Shown here one piece after another: positions 22,175 through 34,579 of a DNA stretch of 64,000 bases. The notes under the pieces are model-generated. The model was not told the origin of the DNA, searched no databases, and was given only the letters and a program-made list of their open reading frames with translations. Each line of letters opens with the position of its first letter. Position 1 is the stretch's first letter. This DNA is from Siphonodentalium dalli (lineage: Eukaryota; Mollusca; Scaphopoda; Gadilida; Siphonodentaliidae). The stretch is taken from positions 181,709,122-181,773,121 of the forward strand of contig CP136069.1 of the NCBI GenBank assembly GCA_032622095.1. The letters are read 5' to 3'. The position numbers and the translations under genes were made by a program.

Positions 22175-23089
22175 TCTATTTAAGAGATACATATATTCTT
22201 GCAAACTGAGAGACCTCGAACCATCAGATGATTGCATATATATTATAACACAATTGAGTCTGTTCCATTGGATACAGTTTCCACAAAAAAAGTTACAATT
22301 TGTCAAAAGATATGGAAATGTATCGAAGCCTGTTCAAAAATAGTGGTCACAGTGTGCAGTCAAATATATTTTCTTCTGATATAAACGAAAACGCAGTCAG
22401 TAGCACATGACTTTTCAGGATCCTCCAATACTGACATCAGTTCTGACAATGGATTATCTGCCCGATACAGCGGAATTTTTAGAACAGACCCATCGACTGA
22501 CATAACAACTCAAAATCTTGCTCCGTGTCTGGTACATGTAGCTGATGTACCTCCGCAGCAACATTTTTGTTAAACTGAGAATATTTAGCCAATATATAGC
22601 ACCATGAACAGAGTAGCACCTGAAAATTTCTTTAAAACTTCTGTATCTTCATGGAAATATGATAACCAGGTGTCCTCAAGATCTTAGTCCAACCCACTAG
22701 ATTGATTGATACATCTCTATATGTAAAACCCAATTGTCGTCTTTTATTTTTGCGAACTAATGTGTTTATGATGTTTATGTATCATATTATAACGTCTGAA
22801 GTATACGCATAACTTTGTAAATAAATAAATATATACTTCATTATTGGTGGAACGGATTAATCGCGATAAACAAAATGCAATTGAGCCACAAGGTGAGCCA
22901 CTATACTTATATTTCCATGACTGTAAGAATCATGTTTTGTGATGCTATTTGAATATACAATTTATGAGAATACGTGTAACACTTTGAGCAAGAGTATTCT
23001 CTATTCCCAACAAATATCCAAAGCATGCAGAGGGTTTCACATAACTTCAACCTGGGCAACGCCGGGTAACCATGCTAGTACATATATAA

Positions 23090-23830
23090 AACTGTTCTAT
23101 ACGCAGATGATAAATTCCTCATTGCGGAAACCCATAATAAACTACCAAAAAACAACCTGCTATCTTTTCTGATTACTGTAAAGACTGGAAGTTTAAAGTC
23201 AGTGTTGACAAAATCAAAATTTTACTGATCTCAAAGCGAGGTCACCCTCAAAACTAGCAGTTTAAATTTAATGACAGTGCTAGTTAAACATTTAACTACC
23301 TAGGCATTGCGCATACTAAATCAGGCTATTTCGCAGAAGAAAAGCATAACTTGTGTGCAAACGCAACATGGTATGTATTCCGTGAAAACCCGCGCAAGAA
23401 CAAATTGTCTATCTATATATATTTGATTTATTTTACACACATGTTACACCAATACTTGTTTATGGATGTGAAGTCTGGGGCTTTAATCGATAACTAAATA
23501 GTTGAAACAACTTGAGAACTCGTTCTTAATTTTAAACAATCAACACAAGATTATCTGGTATAAGGTGAATCCAGGACGACTACATCTAAATATGACAATT
23601 GAGAATTATTACAAACTGGACCAAACTTTTAAAGATGAAAGAAACCCGCTATGGGAAAGACCTGTAGAATCTATCATTGAAAATTATCGACAATGCAGAC
23701 GCCTCCTCTTTAAATGGTTGAGAAAAGTTCGGCAAATTCTTATCCAATCTAAGCAGCCACAGTTAATAATAACTGGAAAAAAGGCGACCAGACGCGAGGA
23801 AAAGGGTAATACACTAATATTTTGACAGCT
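23090..23830 (+). pseudogene. LINE reverse transcriptase relic (3' half)
   Basis: Begins directly after the family C end with a YADD-type catalytic box (VLYADDKFLIAE). In shifting frames it continues through DYCKDWKFKVSVDK, FNYLG, a stretch matching AEEKH and RKNKLS, and LVYGCEVWGF. These are the usual palm-to-thumb motifs of L2/CR1-clade LINEs. Several frameshifts and stops; the 5' part of the RT is missing. The frame 23502-23825 is the decayed C-terminal region. Confidence 0.7.
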
Positions 23831-25735
23831 ACGAGCAGATGCTATACTATTTTTCAAACAAACTAATACCTCATGTCAAAATTCATATTTGAGTGGTCTA
23901 ACATTCTGACAAAAGTTGTCAGTCGACGGATTCTCCAAGGTGTATGGACTGGTGTATAGCACGCACCTCCGACTGGCAACTTTGGTCAGAATGTTATAGA
24001 TAACCACTAAGTATTTCCGAACAAACAAGGTTTCAAAATATGGCTCGATAATTTGACGAAATACCGGTTCCATTGTTTCTGCAGCTGTACATTGGTCAAA
24101 TTGAGGTTACATATAATTAAAAAGCTCACTAAAATATGACAATTATTCAGGCTAGTAATCTACATGTAGGTATTTGATATTTTTTGAATACTCTTGATTC
24201 ATTCAATACTTTTGTAGCGACGGGTATTACTGTTAAAATCGTCACATCCATTAAAACTGCATTAAACGGAAATAATATTAAAATCTATACATATGTTGTT
24301 CCTTATACCAATCATAAACATCGTGTAAATAGTATGTAATTGTCAAGTTTATGTTATATAAGCAAAAGCCAAATTGTGTTACAGAACATGATGTACAGTA
24401 CGTAAATAGTGTATGATAAGCACAATATTCAACACCAGGAAGACCCTACTAATAAACCTTGGTTAAAACTGACATCACGTTGTTTGCAACGTGCTGTCAG
24501 TATGTGTTATAGCGCTCACTGATCCTCGCCATTGAATATTTCGGTGTTGATTGGGTCACCGTAAATCACTTTCCCAAAAATGTCTGTTTAACGTACACTC
24601 TTCACGTGTTGTACCGGTATATCGACAAATGCTCAGCTTTTTGAGTGTTTTGTGGATAATATCACATTCATGTTCCCATTATACTATACTGTTATTTCAA
24701 GCGAGCTTTTCAATTACGAGTAATACTAATTTCGACCAATCTAAATCATACAAATTGGGCCTCTCATTTCATGACATAAACAAACAAAGTGATCACAATT
24801 ATCCCTCAAATTTCACTATCTAAAAGTAAAGCATCAAGCCGAACGTGTTTGTTACTATAACCCAGGTCGATATAACCAATTCAAACACCGCTGGTCATAT
24901 TTATAATATTTCATTAAATAGTTTCATGATTATAGATATTTTACAATACCAATAATGATTAATGTTGCAGTTAGTATACATAATGACCCTGTCCGTCTGC
25001 GTTTGCTGTTCGTTTCTAAATCACTGACTTTGTATATACAAACATATACATAATAACAATATATGTTATTTTTGAAATCCACATATATTTATCCCGACTA
25101 TGCATGCAACCAATCAATAATAAATCAAGCCCTTAATATCACAAAATAATGCTAATTCCTAGGTGTTCAATATAGCCCACCACACCCCACCCACCCCACC
25201 CACCCCACCCACACAAAGAAAAAACAGACGGAAGGAAATAACAATACAAGATATATTTTTATGTTTGGTATATACAAACCATGTCATTTATATGTGTATT
25301 CAATACATTGTCATAATTACAATTTTGTCTGAATAAAAATATCATAAAACAAAATTTAAACATTTGAATTGGCATATTTGTTTTGTATGAAATTGTCCAG
25401 TCATAGGCGGGACATTGTCCAGTCACTTGCATACTTCATGTCTTCATACATACCTTAATCCAGTGGTTGCTTATCATAGGCGTATATAGTAGCCTGTCAA
25501 AAAAGAGTCCGCTGAACATGACCAAGCAACATCCCACCCCATTCTTTATTGATATATAATCTCTTCAGCCATACATTGTATTGCTCAGAATCTTGGAGAT
25601 GTTCCGAATGTTTTCGTCATTTATGTGGCTAATTATTTATGGATGTTATATTTTTGTGTCCAGTATTCTGCATTATTTGAGTTGGAGGAATATCTGATTC
25701 ACTGAGTTTCGGAACAAGATGTTTTCGGGTATTGT
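23831..25735. other. Intergenic DNA, dispersed repeats only
   Basis: About 24230-24430 is a diverged M1-type MITE segment (TATACCAATCATAAACAT, AAGCAAAAGCCAAATTGTGT). About 24535-24710 resembles 41385-41575 (GGGTCACC..AATC, TTTTGTGGATAATA). A (CCCACC)n tract lies at 25178-25214. No convincing coding region. Confidence 0.5.
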
Positions 25736-26177
25736 GGAGCTCCGTGGTCCAGTGGTTAGCGCGTTGGACTTGTCTTCACTGTCAACACCGCGATGCGAGT
25801 TCGCGGCTGGCTGGTGGTCTGTTACGAGTTTCCACACAGCAGTGGCTTGGCCGACTTGAGCCATGTGCAATTGTTGGATTGTACACTGTTTGAATCTCGC
25901 GCCAAGTTGTGACCCTTGATCAAGGTCGCTCGTACTGTGTCTGCTTTGCACCACCCATGCATTACAAGGGTACCTGATAATGAGCAGTGACAGATCTTGT
26001 CAGTATGCTAGCCATATGGTATCCTCGCATACTCCCGGCTGTACCTCCCCCTGTCCCCGGGGAGCAGCAGATGGTTACTGAATGTTCAGGCTCATCAGGG
26101 TAATAATTGTAAAAACTTTGAGCGCTTTGGGCCTCATGGGAAAGGCGCTTTACAAATGCTATACATTATTATTATTA
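25736..26177 (+). mobile_element. tRNA-derived SINE
   Basis: The head carries pol III promoter boxes: an A-box-like TGGTCCAGTGGTTAGCGC (25745) and a B-box-like GAGTTCGCGGC (25797) about 50 bp apart, as in a tRNA. The body includes a CCTGTCCCCGGGGAGCAGCA region. The tail GAGCGCTTTGGGCC..GGAAAGGCGCTTTACAAATG, then an ATT repeat, matches the L2-type LINE tails shared by many invertebrate and vertebrate SINEs. About 440 bp. Confidence 0.75.
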
Positions 26178-27000
26178 CTGTGATTCGTCAGCCTTTTCTC
26201 GGAAGACAGACCAGCTGATTTCGCCATTCGTTTTTATGAGTGAGGTGAATTTATTAACGCCCACTGACTGTCGTTTAAACCATTGGTCAGTTTCACCAAG
26301 CTTGCCTTGACAAGTATGCGTCGCGATGTAGAAGGGGTCGGTTGGTTTGCAGTAGTCCTTTGGTCTGAGTTCGGCAAATTTCTTGTAAACAGAAACAGGA
26401 CAACGATCTTCGTTTAAAATAGGCCACATTTTTGGTCTCACCGCCCTTGCATCTCTGGGATGTTATCCGCCGTTGTTCAAAATCTACATAGTCTTGCCCC
26501 AAATAATCTTAGCAAAGCATTACATCTCCCCAACACATATCTCGATGCTAATCGGACCCCGTCAAACCAAATTGTTGGATGTTATAGAACCAAAGTGTGT
26601 TTAATATTGATTCTGGTGATGATGTACCAAAGCACATAAACTCCCAACATTTCTCAAATCAGCGTCATTTATTGGGTCAGATTTCCTGACACGGTCATCT
26701 AGACCGTTACCTTTTAAACTTTTCAGTCTGTCTTCAACACTTCTCGAACTTTCATAAATTCTGTGCTTGTAACTATTTGGAAACAATCACAGCGTTTCAA
26801 CTCTATCAAAACTGGACATAAATCCACGTAATGTTGATGGTTCATAACTTCATATTCGGTCCCTCCTCGTTTTCTGACCCCGAGCAAGAACTTGCTCAAA
26901 TTAAGGCACAACTGATCTGGCGATATTTCATGAATGGAGTACTCATGAACGATTTAAGGAATTTAATGTCATAATATGTATTTGAAGAGTATTTTTATTG
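26178..27000 (-). pseudogene. Crypton-type recombinase relic (KIAA1958/DUF3504-like)
   Basis: Minus-strand frames give, in order, LSKFLLGVRKRGGTEYEV, EFMKVREVLKTD, RLKSLKGNGLDDRVRKSDPI, a DYVDFEQRRITSQ stretch and, at the C-terminus, RCPVSVYKKFAELRPKDYC, PFYIATHT and WFKRQSVGVNKFTSLIK. This order is that of the DUF3504/KIAA1958/ZMYM/QRICH1 family, which derives from Crypton tyrosine recombinases. Frame changes near 26790, 26600 and 26430, and the missing middle including most catalytic residues, show it is dead. The SINE at 25736-26177 sits immediately beyond its C-terminus. Confidence 0.7.
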
Positions 27001-27169
27001 GACTGGGCGTCTACACAATCTTGAATTTCGGTAGTAGGCACACTTATAAATCTTTCATCATCACTGTTTATGTTTTGCGAGTTCACACGTGTCGACTGAC
27101 TCCGAATGAGTGACAACCTGTCTCCTTTTAAATTCACCGTGAAGTAAATTCCATCTAATTTCATACCGT

Positions 27170-28410
27170 AAATGGCCCCGTGTGTTGATTGAATAACACG
27201 TTATATCTTCCCAACGCATTTATTGTCTATTTTGACTGACGATCCTACTGCTTACATATTAGCATCGGAATTTGGTTCACCTGTCGACATTATTATTTTG
27301 TAAACAGAACATAAATAGTTCTGGCATTGACATTGCTAGCATTGCGCTAATCACTGCACGTTTGTGGTTTGGTTATGTGAGATAAACATGGACGATAAGG
27401 GTGGCTGAACACATTTTGTCAACACGAAAAGTTACATTTAAAATGGAACTGTATGTTTTGTTTGATGTGTCTTTACTTCCTCTCTTGTGATAAGTCCGGG
27501 CTGGTTAGCCTCATCGCGACAAACATATCGGGATGTCGGTATTTCGAGTGTTAATTGCCTACCATGGCTTTGGTGGGAGATTCCCACTTGTTTCTATGCG
27601 AATGTAGTCGATGGTAGTACCGCTACATATATGTTTGGATTTATTAGCGGCACCATGGTGACATGGGCGTCCAGTCTGCCAGTAATGTCAACGCAGATAC
27701 CATATTGAAATTATGGCAAGTTAGGGGTTAATATCGCCACTTCTGCGTGGCCGCGGCCCCAAACAGTGAACTATACTGACATATTCTGGCAAATGAAATG
27801 ACGACTGTATACGATTATATTACACTATCGAGTTTTCGTCACATTAATTGATTGATCCCACCAATATTATCACATAAACCTGAACCCGAACACAGATCGA
27901 AATGTCACTTCAATGTGACATCGATACCGAGAAACGACGAGAAGAGTTATCAACCCTCACGTACTTGGTTGCTACTTTCGATGGATGTAATATAATAAAT
28001 ATAAAAAAAGCAATGTCAGAAATGGTAACGCGCTCAAGATCATATATTATATACCAATGATTGTAATTATAGAATATAAAATATATTGGTTCACGAATGA
28101 CCAACTCATAATTCCGTTAAAACAACTAATCCTTCAAATTATTACAGCAACTATATACGTCTAATCACGGAAGGTTTCGCATGCATCTCACCAGAATTCC
28201 CAACTGCACCTTTTACCGGACTCGGCCTCCGGGTCGCTGTTCGACTTTTAATCCGTCCCAAAAATTCCCATTTCTATCAATAAAATGCCCATGGCCCATG
28301 TATACCAAGAATCAGCGAAACATTATAGAGCGCGAATAATGCGAGCCCGTGGATATAATTATCCTTCCTCATTCACTTGCACAACTTTTACGATCGATAT
28401 ATATATTTAC
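27170..28410. other. No gene recognised; contains repeat R1 copy 2
   Basis: Repeat R1 copy 2 lies at 28011-28123. A 73-codon frame at 27487-27708 has a Trp/Cys-rich composition (LPWLWWEIPTCF) but matches nothing I know. No splice-bounded exon was found. Confidence 0.4.
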
Positions 28411-28411
28411 A

Positions 28412-28742
28412 AGCAGGGTGACCCGACTTCGTCCGGGATGTTTCCCCTCTGCTTTTATCCGGACTTCAGATACCAATTTTCAAATAGCTGGTTTTGAAAA
28501 CCTCCGTGGATCTAACATCGAAATCCGTCGAAAGGCGCGATTTGACCTTGAATTGACCATTTTGAAGGTCAGGGTGAGGTCGGGGTCACGATTTGACCAA
28601 AAACACTCCTCGGACAAAAGTAACCCAAGGTATCAAATTTCGTCGAAATCCGTCCGGCAGTTTTCCCGGCCATTGCTAACAAACAGACACACAGACAGAC
28701 AAACAAACAGACAGACAGAAGTCCCAAAATATATAGTAGATT
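28412..28742 (-). mobile_element. Helitron-like element, family B, copy B4 (minus)
   Basis: Short copy: GGTGACCCGACTTCGTCCGG terminus (CTAG decayed to GCAG), one or two GGTCA repeats, an ACAG/CAAA microsatellite and a 5' CAAAATATATAGTAGA end. Confidence 0.7.
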
Positions 28743-29225
28743 CAGAAAAAGACGCCGCCATATACATGTAGGGACAAGTTGCCATGTATAATGATATTAA
28801 CAGTGTATCGGGTGACATCATACAAAAAATTGACACTTAGTCTATTTACATTGAATATATAACCATTTATACAGACATAGGGCGACCAGTTAGCTCATCA
28901 TACCATACCCCACTTACGTCGACTTCATCATAACTTTGTAATAGTAATATGTTGTGTTCTAGGCATAGTGTTCAAATATATATGTTATGGGCTTAAACGA
29001 CATATCAAGGGGCATGCCATTCACATTTGTTCTATTTACATGATATACATATCTTACCTGGTCCCGCTAATTTTTGCATCGCATTAAATCCCACTTAGAG
29101 TGGCCTCGTATATATGTTTATCTACTGACATATAGTGTGACACTCGGTCATCCTATTGCCTAAACATATTTAAAAAAAAACAAGATAATTTAATGAGTTC
29201 ATTCCGTATAGCGAAATATGTTGGA

Positions 29226-29605
29226 CAATAAATTAAAGACATATTATGGACTTATTCGGGTGTGCTAAACTGTTCAGTTGGTATTCGGGCACAATGCCAA
29301 CTGGAGGAATGTATCAATCTACTACATCGCCGAAAATCTCAAGCAAATCCACCACACCACTCCATAGAAAACATAATCTGAACTACGCTCAATTGTAAAT
29401 ATTTACTTCTCGATTCGGGACGCAAATATCGGCGAAAAATAACGAAAACGATTTCGCCATCGAGAGTCACTGAATTTTATTAATATATAATAATGACGGT
29501 GTGCGTTCTCAGTTTTGATTTAATATTTGTTAAAATAACTACTTTGAGCAAGAGTATCCTTCATTTCTATTTGATCACCCCACCGGAGTGTTCACATCAC
29601 TTTAA
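29226..29605 (-). repeat. Dispersed repeat R2, copy 1 (minus)
   Basis: About 380-430 bp, reverse complement of 42314-42710 and 63568-63975. Shared blocks include GATTCGGGACGCA, CGAAAACGATTTCGCC and the boundary ATCACCCCACCGGAGTGTTC, then ACATCACTT. Non-coding. Confidence 0.75.
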
Positions 29606-29983
29606 GAAACGTCTCATCTTCGATGGCTTCGTCATTACACAGAACACCCAGTCTTCTGACTAAATGTATCGGTGGCAGTATATTATAAAATGATTACTTA
29701 TTCTTATTTAGGCAGCTAAATGTTGAGGGTTCTAGGCGAAAATATCTTTTAAAAAGTCGGCATGTTCTTAATTTAGTATTATATACCAGTTATTGACAGA
29801 TCATCGCGCATACTCGATCTGAAGTATACAGTATGGTTCTCGAAGTAATGTTCCAGAGTAATGTGTAGAGTATTTTCCCAAAACTTGATGTTCTCGATAC
29901 ATTGAGTTATCGCTCCTCCCATTTCACACAAACGCATTTATCTCCCCGTGTAATCCATCAATCTGGTCACAAATAATCCAGGC

Positions 29984-30674
29984 AATACGCACAAGCTTGA
30001 CTACCAAGAGATATCTTATCGGGGTCCACGATATGATGGCTCTTGGTATACAATCGCGACCACGGGAGGCACGTGATGTTCGATTGAATATCAGAATGTT
30101 GGGTATCATATAATACCATATCCCATAATATGTCAAATATAGCGAAATATCGAAATATAAAATAAAACGAAAAAGCGAAATAGGAAAATACATCGAAAAT
30201 CGAAATAGGAAAATACAGCGAAATAGCGAAATAGCGAAATAGAACGATAACTCGAAATAGGAACATACAGCGAAATAGCGAAATAGGGAGAAATATAGAA
30301 CGAAATATATAAATATGAAATTATTTTTATAAACGAAATAACGGAGATATTTGAAAAGGTGTCTTTGACGAAATAACGGACATATTTGGAGAAGTGTTTG
30401 AAAGAGCGTATCCCAAACCTCCCCAAACCCACCCACCCAAGGGAAGAATTTGACTTATATTTCTCCAAAGTTGATCTATTGTGGTGTTGCAATTTCTCAT
30501 ACAAATCGCCGTCATTTCGTCAAAAAAATTCTTTATAGAGTTATTACCCTTCAGATTAAATATGATATTCAATCGAAAGCACGCGTGCCTCTCGTGGTCG
30601 CGATTGTATACCAAGAGCCATCATATCGTGGACCCCGATAAGATATCTCTTGGTAGTCAAGCTTGTGCGTATTA
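29984..30674. mobile_element. Foldback element with ~110-bp arms and CGAAATA minisatellite
   Basis: The left arm (29984-30092, starting AATACGCACAAGCTTGACTA) is the near-exact reverse complement of the right arm (30564-30674, ending AGCTTGTGCGTATT). Between them lies an imperfect CGAAATA/GCGAAATAG minisatellite (about 30135-30345), then ~200 bp of unique DNA. The Phe/Tyr-rich minus-strand frames (up to 170 codons) are minisatellite translations. Confidence 0.75.
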
Positions 30675-31229
30675 GGTGCAGGATCATACCGAAAAATAGT
30701 TCAATTACATAGCGGCAACTTGTTCACAAGGCACAATCATCTAACTCCTGTTGTGATGTTTATTTGATCACTCGGATATGGACCACTGTCCTCATACACC
30801 CTGCATGGGGCTGGGCTTCACATCGCCTTTTCGTGTACGACCCTTGGATATAATTGGTAGCTCTGTATTTTACCATGACAATACACGCAAATGTAACGTG
30901 GCTTCAAGCTATTAGCATATTATCCGCATATTTATATGTATACTCCCTTACTTCACAACTCATTGTCATTATATATCTCAGGCAAAGACCATGCAACTGA
31001 GCCAACGTCGGGCCGATGGAACTATGGTCAAATGCTAAAGTCTACCTATAAATTATCTAGCACCATAAACTCTCATCGATATGATCCAGGATAACGATTA
31101 CCGCTCAATGGTAGGCATATTATATAAACGCACGATATGCGAAACGCAAAGATCAATGCGATACGTGTACGTCCAAACGTCTATGTAGCTACGTAAACTT
31201 GGCTATAAATGGAACAAACCAAATCAAGC

Positions 31230-33295
31230 TCCTTCGTGTACAACTCATACTTTGTATGGTGAACTCCGACGAAATTTCATGAATCGCGTCCTATGTAATA
31301 AAACTAGAGTATCAAGAGACGTATCTACCGCTCATGTGGATCTTGTCAGAACATCCAGGCAATTGTTATTAATCTTGGAGGACATTTTGCCTAACCCCGA
31401 ACCTGGAACAGACGGAGAACTATCAGTGTTCCACTTGAGTGTAGAGTATTTTCCCGAAACTTGATGTTCTTTCCACCGAAATTCAAAATTATGACGTGTG
31501 TGGTTTTACGAAGTTCTGACTTAGTATAAAATATGAACAAAACGATTTGCTTATACATCGTTTCGACGAACATAAAAAGCGTATCGATAGAGTTCTTGCC
31601 GATACAATGAGGGTGGTGTTATCGTCGATGTTAAGAACAATATAGCATTTAAACGTAGAAATGGCATTGAAAGAAGTAATTTAGAAAACATATTGATCTA
31701 AATTCTATTGAATGAAATAAACTTTCTAGTCAGTACCGTTTATCGCCCACCAAATGTACAATGATGGGCGAAATCAAAGGGAATATTGGTGATGTATGCA
31801 TTGTCCATCGATCCCATAAAATAATTATATGTGGAGATTTGAATGGACATCCATTTAATCCAGCAAAGTCCAAAGTGTCCTCCATTTCAACATTTTCCCC
31901 CCTCCAGCAAGTTATCGATGACTCGACAGATTTTACTGAATTCTCAGAAATACTCCTGGATAATGTGCTGAACAACGATAACTGCACACGATAGGAACGT
32001 GGAACCTTAGCACACTTTTTTGTGACTAAGTTCGGTACCACGTCACTGTTTACGTGAACATTGAAACTCGTGAAACAACTAGACCGAAAGTACATAACTA
32101 ACGCACTGTATACATGCGTGAACAAGCAGGTTTCTCTAGCCATAAACTACTAAATAAACTCATCTGAATGGACCCAGGCATTTAACAATTTACCACGTGA
32201 GGATATATGTACCACTCTGACGCACAAATTAACGGAGCTGATGCTTGAAGATCGAAGAATTACCCCAGATGTATGGAGCAAATATAGATAAATTCGAAAC
32301 AAAGTAATTTCCGAAGTTAGATCGTCTAAACAATTTAATTTATTAAAGCGAGAAGTCCTCTATGATCACAAGACAACAGTTGGCAAATGGTGGGAAACAT
32401 TTAATCATATTTCTACAAGTAGGGCTGATACTGTGCCTCCTTTAGTTTGGCAGGTGTATGTTGTGTCGTCGGATGAAGACAAATCCGAGGGGCAAAATGG
32501 CTACTTCTGCAGCATTGCTGCTCTCGAAGGAAAAGACACCCCACCCCCAATTTGGGCGATGGTCCTAATCTGACCGCAGTCAGTGATATCAAAATAACTG
32601 AGCTGGAAGTTTATAGTGCTATAAACGAACTCCAATCCGATAAAGCAGTTATACCTGGTCGCATTAGCCCGCGTCTGTTAGAGAACTGCTCAAGCTTGAG
32701 TAAGCCTTTCTCCAAAATCTTCAATCGTTTTATCCGGGAATCATACTTTCCACCGGAATGGAAACGCGTAAACGTTGTTCCAATACATAAGGAAGGAGAT
32801 CGAACAAATCCGGTGAATTACCGCTCAGTCTCACTTCTAATCTGTTTAAGCAAGTTATTTGAAAAATGCATCGCTAAGCAACTTATGAAATATCTCCAAT
32901 CGAATAATATTCTAACTAAACGTCAGTCCGGGTTTGTTCCCGCCGACTCAACTGCCTGCCAGTTATGTGACATATTTGACAAAATTAGTAAATCTTTATA
33001 CGAAGGGCGCGACATTCGATTAATATTTCTAAATCAAGCGTTTGATAAAGTTTGGCACGAGGGTCTACTAAACTCTACTGTTTAAACTTCATGCAATAGT
33101 AATTCGCGATAACATGCTCCATTGGTTCAAATTATACCCGTCCGATCGCCAACAGCGTGTTGTGCTACGGTCTGGCCAAATGACCTGGGGGAAATAACTG
33201 CAGGAGTTCCCCAATTGTCAGTTTGGGTCCTATCCAATTTATTGTTTTAATAACGACATTGTTGACTGACAAAATGACATGTAATGTTTGCCTTT
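31230..33295 (+). pseudogene. L2/CR1/Jockey-like LINE relic, 5' part (endonuclease and RT start)
   Basis: Order of motifs over several frames: LLLILEDILPNPEPG (31361), a decayed 2A-like LL..GDI..NPGP signal of the kind found at the head of some LINE ORF2 proteins; IQNYDVCGFTKF; the endonuclease blocks STVYRPPNV and IIICGDLNGHPF (about 31730-31850); a linker with KWWETFNHIST; then the open frame 32552-33085 with RISPRLLENC, FPPEWKRVNVVPIHKEGDR, NPVNYRSVSL, LFEKCIAKQL, KRQSGFVPADST and AFDKVWHEGLL. The first catalytic region is degraded (LIFLNQAFD in place of the FxDxxKAFD form). Beyond 33090 it shifts frame (MLHWF, GVPQ). The copy stops at 33295, where a foldback element is inserted; the rest resumes at 38075. 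Confidence 0.8.
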
Positions 33296-34579
33296 TAGTC
33301 TGGTCGAATAAAGGTTTGACCTAGAATAAATTTGGACTAAATTGGTTTGTATACCATTTTGAAGAGAAATATATCCTCTATAACATATCCAAAATCCACT
33401 AAAATCCGTTAAATCAGTTCTACGCAATTATGGTGAGAAAATCTTGTCATATGTATACACTGGTATACTTTTCTGTGAAGCTAAGACATAACCCCACCGT
33501 TGTATTCCAAAATTGGAACTCCCCGTCATAAATGGCCGCCCAAATGGCGGCCGGAAGTGGAAATTATTACGTTTTTACTAATATCTTTGAGATAAGTTTC
33601 TACTGTTTGGAACTGGTTTCGAATTTTGACTTTATTTTGTATTTAACATCTTAACTGACCATTGGATCAAAGAAATATGCTATTCATGGGCCCCCAACCC
33701 CTTCCGATCGCTAAACAATTCGATTTTACAGAACGCGGTATAAGATAGCACAAAATATCACCATTGGGATTCTAGTCATATTTCATCAAGAAATTGGAAG
33801 AGCTGTGCAATGTAAGTAATGCTTCAACTTTTATGGATATTCCAACCAATGTTACAAAAATCGTCACTTTGGATCAAAATGGCGGCCAAAATATGGAAAA
33901 TTCTCAATATTGTCCCAGTGTGCCATGCAACTTCTTATAAGTTGTTGTTGGTGCACACAGTTGACTATTTTGTCTTATATACATTGAACACCAACATTTC
34001 TGATGCACCTTGGTTAATTGTTACCATTGAAACCACTAAAATCACCAGAATTATTCATTTTTTTTTGGTCACAAACTTTGCATCAAAATCGGCAAAAATC
34101 ACTGTTCAGGTTTGAAACATTTTTTAAAGTAAAATGGAAATTTCTTTGGTATCAGCGATGTTTATTATTTTGATATGTGCTAACTGATGTGTTTTAGACA
34201 ATATTGCTCAAGATGGCTTGCAAAATGGCAACCAAATTTGGTAAAATGTTGATTTGTCACATATATTCCGAACATTATTCACTGCTGTTCCGAAAAGGTA
34301 GCAGATTGTGACTCACTTGGTTATTAAAAATGCTACTTAGTCAACTAAATGTGATATTTTGGTTGTCCCAGAACATTAATAGGCATGGAAGTTCATTTAA
34401 GGGGTGCAGTATGGATTTTGTCGAAAATTTCTTTTGGGATTCTGTCCATGTTTTTTTTAACTGGAATGGGCAGAAAGTTGAAACGGAACTGAGAGGGATC
34501 ATAGTATGTGGCTACTCGGGCCCATTGTTATCAACATTGATCAACTTAATATATTGTGTATGTCTGTTGAATGTATGGC

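Larger units (their letters stand above)
19535..23078 (+). mobile_element. Large Helitron-like element, family C, copy 1
   Basis: It starts TCTATATCTATATGTGCGAA, then a TCTG microsatellite, then about eight degenerate ~145-bp repeats (GCCGATTNCCACCAAA...ATGAGGAATCTAATGGTGTG) to about 21190. A unique region follows (22000-22960), ending with the hairpin CCTGGGCAACGCCGGG, TAACCATG and CTAG at 23075-23078. It aligns with 58478-61308. A ~520 bp element (about 21196-21713) is nested inside and absent from the other copy. No Rep/helicase frame was seen. Confidence 0.75.

Noticed and set aside
19535-23078. A bacterial or viral island, given the odd repeat structure
   Set aside because: Nothing prokaryotic or viral is encoded; ends and microsatellite match the other Helitron-like elements.
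25745-25815. A tRNA gene
   Set aside because: A and B boxes are present but no cloverleaf with a proper acceptor stem can be closed, and a SINE body and tail follow.
29924-30614. 170-codon Phe/Tyr-rich minus-strand frame that looks like a membrane protein
   Set aside because: It reads through the CGAAATA minisatellite and the inverted arms; the hydrophobic pattern is a composition effect.
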